A DNA stretch of 64,000 bases, from assembly GCA_019054805.1 (NCBI GenBank), contig JAHQIY010000012.1, positions 558,001 through 622,000 on the forward strand, written 5' to 3'. Of this stretch, positions 9,798 through 18,971 are shown piece by piece. The first letter of the stretch is position 1. Each line of letters begins with the position of its first letter. The position numbers and the translations under genes were made by a program. The notes below the pieces were generated by a model. It ran no database searches. It was given only the letters and a program-made list of their open reading frames with translations, and was not told where the DNA came from. The DNA comes from Brachionus manjavacas (Eukaryota; Rotifera; Eurotatoria; Ploima; Brachionidae).

Positions 9798-11096
9798 AGA
9801 ATTTGGTTCTGTTAATTTAAACATATTTCGAATTGCAAGTTCATATGATTCGCTATTGTTTTCTTCTATATGGACCTGAGCTATTTCTTCAGTGTTGTTT
9901 ATTCTCGGATTATTTCTAATATTTTTTCTGCTAAATATTTTATAAATAAATGAAATGAATCTAAACATCTTTACTATTATTTTAATTATGAACCAAAACA
10001 TCATAAAGAAAAGAATTAACCCTACAATTTTAAGAATTAATCTCTGTTTCTTTATTGTGACTGTATCAAAAAATTCAGATATTTTGTCCATTGACCCTTT
10101 TCTAACACTTTCTAGGTGTGATGCAATGTACACTTCTGTATCGCTTTTAAAATATTCATTCATTACTGAGTTCCTTTCTCTATCACTATAATTTAATAAT
10201 AAATTTATATGATTGAATTCTAAACTATCTAGTTCGCTAATTTCGTTATTTATTTCTATCCCTTTTTTCCAGTAAGTTATTTCAAAATCTTTCCTATTAA
10301 TCCTTATACTAATGTTTTTATCTAATATATTACGTATCCAGTACGTTCGATCATCACAACTGATTAATTTTGACTCTTTCCTAATAATACTAGATTGCGT
10401 TAGATGTCCGTACGATTCAGTACCGTTTATTTGAAATTTAACTTTAGGATCTTTATAGCAATCAGCATTATTTTCGATTGTTATTTTTTCAATAACAGTA
10501 CAAACAGGAACATAGACAATACCATATCTCGAGTAAGTTATTATGTCATGATCTGTGTCTTTTATAATGTCAAAATTATCTTCGACAAGTGACATAATTT
10601 TTAAATACCTCAATTTATTTAAACAAATATTTTCTTTTAATTTATCAATGAGATTATACGTTTTTAGTTCTATGTTATCTGTATCAGCTAGTAGTAATTC
10701 GTGGATTGTCCCAATTTCATTTTTATTTTTGGCTAAATTCGTTTTATTCTTCGTAAAAAATAAGCCTTCTGATGTTTCAAACATTTCAATGTCACAGTAA
10801 ACCGTTTTGTTAATAATCTTGAATATTAGGTTACCCAATGAATTGCTAAATATGTTGTCAAAAGGTGTGTTTAGTGACATTGAATCCAGGCTCCTAAAGG
10901 GACATTTGTTGATTATTGTCTTATTCCAGATATATATCGAATTTTCAGTTTTACATTCCAAATCTTCGATACCACAGTTGTATATTTTCGAGTTTTCACT
11001 TTGTAAATTAACATACCTCAATGAGCATACAAGCCCGTACGCATAAGAGGTCTTAAGCCAATGGTACGAAGAGTGTGCCGGTTTAGAAAAAAACAT
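9792..11096 (-). CDS. Envelope-like membrane glycoprotein, C-terminal part
   Basis: A 434-codon frame with the layout of a viral-type surface glycoprotein: a cysteine- and N-glycosylation-rich ectodomain (for example NKT, NGT, NIS and NYS sites) and a strong transmembrane segment at about residues 350-372 (VGLILFFMMFWFIIKI). A basic stretch and a cytoplasmic tail of about 55 residues follow. Its first residues continue the preceding frame (11018-11767) after a one-base frame change at the seven-base run 11087-11093, so the listed ATG is probably not a true start. I cannot assign it to a known envelope class from sequence alone. In related elements such a gene may allow spread between cells; nothing here shows that it works, and the frame is broken. 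Confidence 0.7.
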
Positions 11097-11767
11097 CGGT
11101 TGTCTTTACATATCATTACATTGCCAAGGCATTTTTTAGTAAATTCCATTATAAAACATTCTTCTTTAGACATTTTTCTAATAACTATTTGTTCATCCTT
11201 AGATTCAGCACCAAAAAAGTTTTTAAATGTTTCAATGAATGTTTCTACGATTGAACACTCATAGCCAGTTCCGTCAATTGTTAAGCTTTGCCGTACCAAC
11301 GGAGTAATTCTCATAAATTTTAAGTCTTTTCTAATCCATATTCTTTTGTTTACATGATGCGGATGACATTTTTCGTCTAAGTTTAATGTTGTGTATTTAT
11401 CTCTAGTTTCCCATGTAGGAGTATTACATACAGAGAAGCTACCTTTTATTTCAAAACAACCTGCGAGACTGATAAGAAGAAACCATATTATTGTAACTGT
11501 TGTTACTGATGATATCCAATTGAATTGATGTTTCTTCCCCCTAGCTTTGCTTTTTGTATCTTTATGATGTTCTTTTCCTAACTTTTTCCAATATCTATCG
11601 ATTGTGGACTTATCAATAAAATTTTCCGCCGGTTCCCATGTATTATGCTTATTTGAAAAGCCAGACCATTTTACATAAAATTCGTACTTTTTGTTATTCC
11701 TTAGTCTATGATCGATTACCTTTTCTACTTTGTAAACATTTGACTCATCCCCGGGTTCAATGGTGCC
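11018..11767 (-). CDS. Chromodomain plus N-terminal part of envelope-like protein in one open frame
   Basis: This open frame has no ATG until 11314. At its start is a chromodomain (about 11735-11590) with VYKVEKV, YVKWSGF and NTWEP, keeping the aromatic positions (Y, W, F) that bind methyl-lysine in HP1-type domains. A Lys/Arg/His-rich linker and a hydrophobic segment (about 11520-11460, TIIWFLLISLAGCF) follow, then the start of a cysteine-containing ectodomain, all without a stop. The frame is shifted by one base relative to integrase, which stops at 11725-11727 inside the chromodomain. The chromodomain is normally the C-terminus of integrase in chromoviruses. Expression could be by frameshift as pol-chromodomain, by splicing for the envelope, or as one fusion. 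It ends at the 11018 stop because of the frame change at 11087-11093. Confidence 0.7.
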   Translation of the reverse strand, partial: GTIEPGDESNVYKVEKVIDHRLRNNKKYEFYVKWSGFSNKHNTWEPAENFIDKSTIDRYWKKLGKEHHKDTKSKARGKKHQFNWISSVTTVTIIWFLLISLAGCFEIKGSFSVCNTPTWETRDKYTTLNLDEKCHPHHVNKRIWIRKDLKFMRITPLVRQSLTIDGTGYECSIVETFIETFKNFFGAESKDEQIVIRKMSKEECFIMEFTKKCLGNVMICKDNRCFFLNRHTLRTIGLRPLMRTGLYAH

Positions 11768-13650
11768 TTATCCACCTTTAAGCATTGTAGTGGGAATGTG
11801 TCTTTAAGTCTTTGGCCGAACTGGTCTTCGACAATATAATTTTGATTTTTAGTAATATCGATGATTTTAAAAGGACCTTGATATTTAGGATGAAGTTTAT
11901 CATGTAAGCCCATAATTTTTATCCAAACATTGGTGCCCAATGGTAAGGTTTCAGTTTGAATTGTGTGAGCCTTGTTTTGTGCCTTCATTTGTTTTTCCCT
12001 ACCTTTGCCAATATTCTCAAGAGCTTTGGTTCGGTCTATGTCACTTAACTTTTTTAAGTCTGCCGCCCTAGAACAAATTGCATTTTCTGACAAAGTTTCG
12101 TCCGTGGCTGACCAATCACTGAAATTGTTCATTTTTCGACCGAATGTCAGTTCAAATGGTGAATATTTAGTGGTAGAGTGTATTCTAGTGTTGTACGATA
12201 AAAGGACATACGGAATCCATTTTGGCCAGTCTTCCGGATTGTCACAGCAGTGTTTGCGTAGACAGGTAATTATTTCTCTATTTAATCTTTCTGTTTGGCC
12301 ATTTGTTCGTGGATGGTATGCTGACGTAATTGCATGTTCCGCTCCAACTTGTCGTAGAAGTTCGTCCATTACTGAGTTATTAAATTCAGTCCCTTGATCA
12401 GAAGTAACAACTCTACTTGGACCAAAGATACAAATATATTTCCACAGTATACTCGCTATCTCATTTGCTTCTTTACTTTTAATAGGTTCTGCAAACGCGT
12501 GTTTAGACAGGTATTCAATAATGACAATAATTCCTGCGTACCCTTCAGCAGTTACTGGTAGCCCGAAGACTAAGTCGATTCCAATCCTATCAAAAATCCC
12601 TTGGATCGCTGTCGCCTTAGCACAGTGTTCTTTTGGGATAGCTAGATGGTTACGTTTACAAGGTTCGCATTTGTTTACAAACTTAATTACATCGTCCCAC
12701 ATTTTTAGCCAGTAATAATCCTTTTTCAATCTATTATAAGTGGTTTCCGCCTGAAAATGCCCTAATAAATGAGCATCTCTTATAAGATTCTCTCTTACTT
12801 CGGGTTTCGGAACGTACACTACCTCACCTTTCGTGTTTCTATGAAATATTTTATCTGATATTGGCTCGTAGGAGTAGATATTTGCCAATTTTGTAACTCT
12901 TTTTACTTGTTTCCTAGGTAATCCTGAAGGGAGTTTATTCATTTTTAACATATGTAATAGTGCACTATCCTCATACACATCTAGATGCCTTGAGGATACA
13001 TTGGCTTCTGTGTCATCCTTATTTTCTGAAGACTCAGTTAACATTAACACAGGTCTACTTATCGCATCGGCGTTACCATGAGCTGTTCCTTTGCGATGTG
13101 TTATTTTTATGTCGTAATCTTGTAACATGATGGCCCATCTCGCCAATCTAGCCGTAGGATTTTTTATACTCATTAACCATTTTAACGCAACATGATCCGT
13201 GACTACTTCAACAATTGTACCATATACGTATATTCGAAACTCTATAAATCCAAATACAACTGAGAGACATTCCTTCTCAGTGATTGTGTAGTTCACTTCG
13301 TGTTTTGTCAGAAGTCTTGAAGCATAGCACACAACATATTCCATTCCAAACTCGTCTACCTGTGCTAGAATAGCTCCGATAGCAATGCAAGATGCATCTG
13401 AGTGAATTATAAAGCTTCTTTTGAAGTTTGGTTGTCTAAGAATAGGGTACGAAATTAAGGCTTCCTTTAATGTATTAAAAGCTTTATTTTGCGCTTCTAA
13501 CCATTCAAATCTAACGTCTAGTTTAAGAAGTTTGAACAATGGTTGTGCGATATTTGCATAATCCTTGACAAACCTACGGTAGTAGTTTGTAATTCCGAGG
13601 AAACTAAGAAGCTGTTTTAAATTTTTAGGTGGTGCTCGTTTTTTATCGCT
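11725..13650 (-). CDS. Pol, RNase H and integrase part
   Basis: The frame begins with the RT thumb/connection (LLSFLGITNYYRRF, about 13610-13570) before the TTG-initiated frame at 13539. RNase H motifs are SDASC, EKECLSVVFG, TDHVALKWL and HGNADAISR. Integrase has the H-H-C-C zinc-binding motif (HLLGHF...CEPCKRN), the catalytic D,D,E in GIDLVFG, TSDQGTEF and GQTERLNREI, and a GPF-type C-terminal module (YQGPFKII). This is the Ty3/gypsy order (RT-RH-IN). It is one base out of frame with RT at the A6 run 13639-13644 and ends inside the chromodomain region. The domains look complete, so decay is recent or the breaks are sequencing errors. Confidence 0.85.
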   Translation of the reverse strand, partial: SDKKRAPPKNLKQLLSFLGITNYYRRFVKDYANIAQPLFKLLKLDVRFEWLEAQNKAFNTLKEALISYPILRQPNFKRSFIIHSDASCIAIGAILAQVDEFGMEYVVCYASRLLTKHEVNYTITEKECLSVVFGFIEFRIYVYGTIVEVVTDHVALKWLMSIKNPTARLARWAIMLQDYDIKITHRKGTAHGNADAISRPVLMLTESSENKDDTEANVSSRHLDVYEDSALLHMLKMNKLPSGLPRKQVKRVTKLANIYSYEPISDKIFHRNTKGEVVYVPKPEVRENLIRDAHLLGHFQAETTYNRLKKDYYWLKMWDDVIKFVNKCEPCKRNHLAIPKEHCAKATAIQGIFDRIGIDLVFGLPVTAEGYAGIIVIIEYLSKHAFAEPIKSKEANEIASILWKYICIFGPSRVVTSDQGTEFNNSVMDELLRQVGAEHAITSAYHPRTNGQTERLNREIITCLRKHCCDNPEDWPKWIPYVLLSYNTRIHSTTKYSPFELTFGRKMNNFSDWSATDETLSENAICSRAADLKKLSDIDRTKALENIGKGREKQMKAQNKAHTIQTETLPLGTNVWIKIMGLHDKLHPKYQGPFKIIDITKNQNYIVEDQFGQRLKDTFPLQCLKVDKAPLNPGMSQMFTK

Positions 13651-14431
13651 TCGACTTTAGTAGGGTCCATTTCGACAGTTTTACCAGTGATAACATACCC
13701 TAAGACTTTGATTCTCTTGGCAAACCACCTACATTTGGAAGGCTTTATTTTTAAAACTGCCTTTTTAAGAGCTTCAGCTACTAGCTTTATGTGTTCCAAA
13801 TGTTCCTTTGCTGTTTTTGAATGAACAATTATATCATCGAGATAAATTTCGCAGTATGATCTTCCTCCTAACACACGATGCATAATTTTGCAAAACTGAG
13901 CTGGTCCGTTTCTTAGTCCGAAAGGTAATCTCTTGAATTGGTAGTGTCCGTCTGGTGTCGAGAAACCAGTCTTGCACTTAGATTCTAAGTGCACTGCTAT
14001 TTGCCAGTATCCACTGGTCAGATCAAACATGGTAAAGTAAGTTGAACCACCTAGTCTGTCCAATATGTCCTCAATCCTTGGTAATGGCCAGTTTTCGGTT
14101 TTAGTCTTTTTATTCAGTTCTCTGTAATCTATACAGAATCTTTTCGTGCCATCCTTCTTTGGCATCAGCACCACTGGTGCGCTCCAAGGCGATGTTGATT
14201 GTTCGATGATACCGGCTTCGAGCATTTTAGTTACTTCATTTTTTATGTGTTCGCGTTCTGCAAGTGACTTTCTATACGGTCTGATGAATATTGGTTCTTC
14301 ATCCGTAGTGATTATCTTAATAGTATCAACATTGCATATCCCCAGTTCTTTGGCATCCATTGCAAAGATTTTTTCATCGAGTATACTGCCATCTTGAAAT
14401 ATTCGAATTCCTCTACGTCGAGCTTTTGCTC
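13617..14431 (-). CDS. Pol, reverse transcriptase part
   Basis: A Ty3/gypsy RT: SPWSAPVVLMPKKDGTKRF, FTMFDLTSGYWQI, LPFGLRNGPAQF and the catalytic YLDD are all present. The frame is open from about 14431, overlaps the gag-protease frame by about 120 nt and lies in -1 relative to it. The overlap could be a programmed -1 frameshift, since a G AAA AAA run lies at 14369-14375, but protein continuity is best near 14391-14400, where a single missing T would also explain it. The frame ends at 13617 after the A6 frame change. Confidence 0.85.
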
Positions 14432-16282
14432 TGGCTTACATTCAAACTTATCGCTTGCCTTATCTAAGGACCATTCTTCTTCGAATATATTTTCGTCATG
14501 TATTCCTTCTGTTGTAAGAATACCTTCTGAGCTCTCGTCATCATTCATATCGGAATCTAAGATTATCGTTTCGCTTGGGAATGTAATTGTATTTTGATTT
14601 GGAAAGACTCCAGCACCGGTTAAGTTAAACCAATCCAAACCAAGTAGTGCATCATTTTCTTGATTATCTATCACCCAGAATTCTAGAAAACATATGTGTC
14701 CGCTAATGTTTACCTCTATTTTCTTGGTCATTTTATCAATCTTTAGAACAGAGTTGTCTGCTATTTTTACTTTCTTGTTCGTCGGAATGGTCTCTATTAC
14801 ATGTTTGTCAATCATTTTGTTTGAAATTATGGAGACGGTTGCGCCGCAATCAAACCCAATTTTCATGGGTTTCCCGTCAATAAACCCACGACTGGTTAGT
14901 AATTTCCCTTCAGCTGCCATATTACACTGATCTTCATCGGCTGATGATTCACTTTCTGATATAGCGTTTGCCACATTGATTTTCTTGTAATTTCCTTTGT
15001 GACCTTTGTCTTTATACTTAGACTTGCAGTCTTTTTTAACATGGCCGCGTTTATTGCACTTATAGCATACTATGTCATCCCTCTTACCGTAAGTCTTTTT
15101 GAGTCCAGTGTCCTTTTTTTGATAATACTGAGGTCTATTACCATTGTTCTTCGCGTGATGGTAGAATTTATTGCTACTAGCCTTCGATTTATTACTGCCA
15201 ACATATCGAGCCATATTGACTTTATCTGTGTTGTAAGATGTACTCCCCATGCAGCTATGCATTACCTTAACAACATTAAGAGCTTCGTCTAGACGCTCTA
15301 TTTGCCTGAGCATTAATTCTTCACCAATTCTCTTTGGGACTGCTCTAATTAGTAAACGAACTTTATCAGATTCGTGTGTACGTGATAGCTTATCACAAAG
15401 ATTCTGAAATCTGATTAAGAATTCGTCGCAACCTGAACCATCCAATTTGAGGTTAATCAGTTCAGTAAGTGTCGTCGATTCTACCTGAATCAATTTATTT
15501 GAACTCTTGAAATGCCCCTTTATGTCATCCCATTTCAAGTTCTTGTTTTTCATGATCATGTTTTTAATTGTGCTTAGAGCACTCCCTCTTAGGAATGGTA
15601 TAACAGCCATAGGTAGGTCCGCCTCATTAATGCCTAAATTTGCCGCTTGGCTCTCTATTACAAATATCCAAGCATCGACATCATCATTAATATTTCCATA
15701 GAATTTAGGGACATTTTTCAACTCTATTTCTCTCTTTTTTACACTTGGGTACCTAAGATCGCCCAAGAAAGCGGGTGTATAATTATTTTGTGTCTCAGTG
15801 CTGCTTTCAGTACTGTTCTTGGAGCTACTTCCACCTGATGGTGGTGAAAGCTTACTCTCATGATTCCCTGTTTGGCTATTATTGTTTATACCATCTGTTT
15901 GACTGACGCTAAGTTTAAGCTTCTTCAGTTCATTTAGTTCCTCAGCCATGGTTCTGAGTTCTTCTTCTCTTTCTTTGAACTCTTTTTGCTTCGTTCTGAG
16001 TTCGGTTTCTATGTTAATTACTCTGTTAACATTACTAGCCGTCAAAGTACCTAATCTGATGATTAAGTCTATTAGGTGCACTTTTTTAGCACCCTGTGAG
16101 CTGGTTACTTCTTCAATCCAACCATTGAAAGCTTCTTCGGATACTTCTTCAAGTTCATCGTTATCTGAGACCAAGTATCTCGCACCCAAGCATCGAGCCT
16201 GAGCCAAGAGAACTCCTTTCAGTTCCTCTACTTTCCATGAATCAAACGGCTTTTTGTCTTCAATTGGTACCAAAATGGACAT
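14312..16282 (-). CDS. Gag-protease polyprotein
   Basis: 656 codons. Residues about 85-125 are predicted coiled coil from heptad-like Glu/Leu/Lys content. A Ser/Asn/Thr-rich linker (130-170) is followed by a retrotransposon gag capsid-like region (about 188-345). The zinc knuckle C-x2-C-x4-H-x4-C is at 406-419 (CYKCNKRGHVKKDC). The aspartic protease has DCGATVSII at 478-486 (Cys in place of the usual Ser/Thr) and LLGLDW at 546-551. The ATG lies 77 nt inside the LTR boundary, after the primer-binding site. The last about 30 residues are out of frame with RT, which continues in the -1 frame. Confidence 0.9.
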   Translation of the reverse strand: MSILVPIEDKKPFDSWKVEELKGVLLAQARCLGARYLVSDNDELEEVSEEAFNGWIEEVTSSQGAKKVHLIDLIIRLGTLTASNVNRVINIETELRTKQKEFKEREEELRTMAEELNELKKLKLSVSQTDGINNNSQTGNHESKLSPPSGGSSSKNSTESSTETQNNYTPAFLGDLRYPSVKKREIELKNVPKFYGNINDDVDAWIFVIESQAANLGINEADLPMAVIPFLRGSALSTIKNMIMKNKNLKWDDIKGHFKSSNKLIQVESTTLTELINLKLDGSGCDEFLIRFQNLCDKLSRTHESDKVRLLIRAVPKRIGEELMLRQIERLDEALNVVKVMHSCMGSTSYNTDKVNMARYVGSNKSKASSNKFYHHAKNNGNRPQYYQKKDTGLKKTYGKRDDIVCYKCNKRGHVKKDCKSKYKDKGHKGNYKKINVANAISESESSADEDQCNMAAEGKLLTSRGFIDGKPMKIGFDCGATVSIISNKMIDKHVIETIPTNKKVKIADNSVLKIDKMTKKIEVNISGHICFLEFWVIDNQENDALLGLDWFNLTGAGVFPNQNTITFPSETIILDSDMNDDESSEGILTTEGIHDENIFEEEWSLDKASDKFECKPEQKLDVEEFEYFKMAVYSMKKSLQWMPKNWGYAMLILLR

Positions 16283-16345
16283 TCTAAAATTTATCTTATT
16301 TAACTAGTTTCGTATACTTCTCAATTGATCAATTGTTGTTTCTAT

Positions 16346-16356
16346 CGCTGCTACCA
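16346..16356 (-). other. Primer-binding site
   Basis: On the minus strand this reads TGGTAGCAGCG, three nt from the LTR end. Its first nine bases are complementary to the CUGCUACCA 3' end of metazoan initiator tRNA-Met as I remember it. The match then weakens, so the primer identity is tentative. Confidence 0.55.
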
Positions 16357-16359
16357 AGT

Positions 16360-16676
16360 TGTTACTGGAAGAATAACAAGGATAGTTGTTTAATAGTTTA
16401 TTGCAATAATAAATATAAAGTAATATAATAATATAATATAATATAATGTCTTCTTACAAGGATTGTGTTCGTTTCTTAAATATAGCGTTGACATCTGTAT
16501 CTCGTTAGGAATAATGAATCTTCTAGAATAGGATTCCATTCTGATTCTAGAAGTATTGCGAGGCGTGTTAATTAATAACATATTAATAACATTAATAATA
16601 TAGTCACGTATTCTCTATATATGATTTAAACACGAGTTGATCATCAAGTGAGTGAGTGCTTAAAGTGTGGGTAACA
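16360..16676 (-). repeat. Complete LTR, 317 bp
   Basis: It is bounded by TGTTAC (16360) and GTAACA (16671-16676), perfect 6-bp inverted ends. On the minus strand (transcript sense) it contains a TATATAGAG box-like motif near 16617 and AATAAA near 16406, suggesting U3-R-U5 order with a short R-U5. It is the 5' LTR of the retroelement. The flank beyond 16676 is hAT transposon sequence. Confidence 0.85.
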
Positions 16677-17229
16677 GATTAAACATGACGAACAGCTTAA
16701 AAAATTAAAAAAACTTTTTTTAAAAAATCATGTAAAGCAAATGTTTCCAACAATTTCTTCTCTTTTTAAAATTTACCTTTCTTTCCCAATAAGTAACGCT
16801 AACTCTAAAAGATCGTGTTCACATTAAAACGACTAAAGAGTTGGCTAAGAAATTCTATGAGTCAAGAAAGACTTTCTAATGTTGCTTTACTAAATATTGA
16901 GTCTGATGAGGCAGACAAACTGAATCATGAACAAATCTTAGAAACATTTGTTTCAAAAAAAAATAGAAAACTAAAATTTTTTTGAAGTTGTTATTAATAG
17001 TTTTAGATTATTTTAAACTTTTCTTATAAACAAAAAAAATAATTTTATTCGCCAATAATATTGTTAAATAAAATAACACTTTTTTATAATCCTTTTTTAA
17101 ATTTTTTAATTCGCAACTATTCTCCATAAAAGCTAAAATTTTACCTAAAAAGGTATACTTAATAATAATATATAAAAAAAAATTTAGGAGGTGAGCCCCC
17201 CATCTGAAAAAACCTGGCTACGCCACTGG
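16677..17229 (+). pseudogene. hAT transposase, 3' part, and hAT terminus
   Basis: About 16738-16986 reads as a hAT C-terminal dimerisation region: QMFPTISSLFKIYLSFPIS, then LKRLKSWLRNSMSQERLSN and a short acidic tail ending at TGA. This is the continuation expected after the fragment at 8.6 kb. About 200 nt later the sequence ends with CCTGGCTACGCCACTG (17213-17228), the inverse of the common hAT terminus CAGTGGCGTAGCCAGG, with a nearby CCCCCC run. Several stops and gaps are present, so the element was dead or has decayed. Confidence 0.7.
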
Positions 17230-17357
17230 AATTATAATTTGTCTTCTATTCCCTATTTATAATTTTCTTTATTGTTTGTTTAGACTAGAAGTGGCCATTT
17301 ATTTAATGCAGAGTATATTTAAAAAAAAAAATAAAAATAAAAATAAAGAAATAAAAG

Positions 17358-17621
17358 ATGCTTGTTGCAAGTATAGCCGAATGGTTTGCGGGTTGGTTAT
17401 GCAAGCAGAAGATCGAGGATTCAAAACTTGGTGAGGGTGAAAAAAATTGTACTGGACGCATATTAAAAACCCTTTAATTTAAAAAGAGTTACCGGCTTCA
17501 ACTGGGTAATAATTGCAGTAACCTCTTTGTCAGATCGGAGCCGTTGCTCAAAAAGGTACTGGAAAAGGAAATAAGCGCCTACCCATTATCCACTTGGATA
17601 AAAAAGGGACAATTATTATAA
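17358..17621 (+). repeat. tRNA-derived SINE, copy 1
   Basis: The head has an A-box-like TAGCCGAATGG (17373-17383) and a B-box-like GAGGATTCAAAAC (17415-17427). The body at 17514-17588 contains GCAGTAACCTCT, CAGATCGGAGCC and TTGCTCAAAAAGGTACT, which recur inverted at 23222-23296. It has no anticodon-stem symmetry of a functional tRNA. Confidence 0.7.
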
Positions 17622-18960
17622 ATTAAACGCGTATAATATTCTTAAATAACAATAAAATGCAATTTAAAAACTAAAATACTGAATTAGGAACAAAATTAAA
17701 ACATTTTAGTTTTTTTTTGTAATTAATGTCAATTACATTTGAATTGATCACTATTTTAATTTAGAAATACATTATTGATTGAAATGAAACTCTTATACAA
17801 TCAAAAAAACCTAAATTATTTATTAATTAATCCTATAATGTTCAAAATAATTGCCACTTTGAAATTTTTTATCTTTCATTTTTTGTTTATAAAATTAACA
17901 CTTTTGATTTTATTTTTATATAAACCAATGTAGCCTTATCTCTAGTTCGATATAGTTAATCAAATAAATAAATGAATTTTTAAAATAACTCGGGAATTAA
18001 AAAAAAATTCCTGTAATTGAAGAAATTCCTAATAACATATCTCAAGATCAGGCCTTTGAAGCTAATACCAAAGGAAAAACTAGAGGAAAAGGTAAAAGTT
18101 ATTTTCCTTTCTGCAGTTTTCGCTCCTTGGAGGATGCTAAAAAATGCCTCGATAGAGAATTTGATTTTTTTGTCCTTAAAAAATATATTCTGTTTTTATT
18201 TTTATTTTTTTGTTCTATTTAGATAATTAGTACTATATATTTCTAATAAAAAGTAATGAATAAAAAATTTTGTTCCAAATTCAGTATTTTAGTTTTTTTT
18301 TGCATAAAATAAACACAGGTAATAATTATATGCCTAAATTAAATATTTAATTAGAGCATGTAAACTTTATGTTCAACAATTTAACTCAATTATAGGTTTT
18401 TAGTCTAATTGATCATGTATTGTTCCCAAAAATCATTCATTTAATGTATGTTGGATTTAATTTTATGATTATTAAAAATAAACTACAGATAACACTTGGT
18501 TTTAATATTTTTTGTTTGAATAACAAAATGTATCTTTTTTCTTTTTTTGAAATAAAATTCAAGTAATTTTTCTGTCTCAAAAAAAAAAATTTTAATTCTA
18601 CATTTCGATAATTTTCATATTTGAAATTAAACTTTTTAGTTAAATATAACGAGTTTAATTGTTATTTTCTTAAAATTAAAAAATTTTTTGAAAATTCTCT
18701 TTTAAAATTTTAAATAATCAATTTGATTAAAATTTAAATTCAATTGTTGATTTTGTTCAAAAATATGCAAACCTTTCATTTAGGTATTAAAATATTACTG
18801 CTTTCATCTTTTTTACTACGAAAACGTTTATTCTCACTCAAGTTATCTGAGAATAACTAAATAAATGTACACCCAAGATAACTTTGACTTCTGTAAAAAA
18901 ATTTATTTATTTATACTCAAAAAAAAAAAATAAAAATAAAAAAAAGGATTAACACATTAT
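17622..18960. other. AT-rich intergenic DNA
   Basis: No supported gene. The open frame at 18017-18226 has composition like its surroundings and no recognisable motif. Confidence 0.5.
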
Positions 18961-18971
18961 TAAGAGATTAA

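Larger units (their letters stand above)
8692..16676 (-). mobile_element. Ty3/gypsy-type retroelement with chromodomain and envelope-like gene
   Basis: Read on the minus strand: LTR (16676-16360), primer-binding site, leader, gag-protease, reverse transcriptase, RNase H-integrase, chromodomain, envelope-like gene, about 280 nt of noncoding DNA, a second copy of primer-binding site, leader and gag start (9514-8789), then 92 bp of LTR (8788-8697). There is no second full LTR and no matching target duplication at the outer flanks (CAAGT on the left, GATTA on the right). It lies in the same orientation throughout and interrupts a hAT transposase. The 726 bp duplication shows only one or two differences, so the event is recent or an assembly product. 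Confidence 0.9.

Noticed and set aside
11018-11314. 98-codon frame as a separate small gene
   Set aside because: Its frame is open upstream through the envelope start and chromodomain, and it ends only because of a one-base frame change, so it is part of a larger frame.
14369-14375. Definite programmed -1 frameshift site at G AAA AAA
   Set aside because: Protein continuity is best about 20 nt upstream, and similar one-base losses occur elsewhere in the element, so a missing base is at least as likely.
16390-16581. Minus-strand frame inside the LTR
   Set aside because: It lies wholly in the LTR and ends in low-complexity Ile/Tyr codons from AT repeats.
17362-17435. Functional tRNA gene
   Set aside because: A- and B-box-like words are present, but the arms do not fold as a cloverleaf and the sequence continues into a repeated SINE core.
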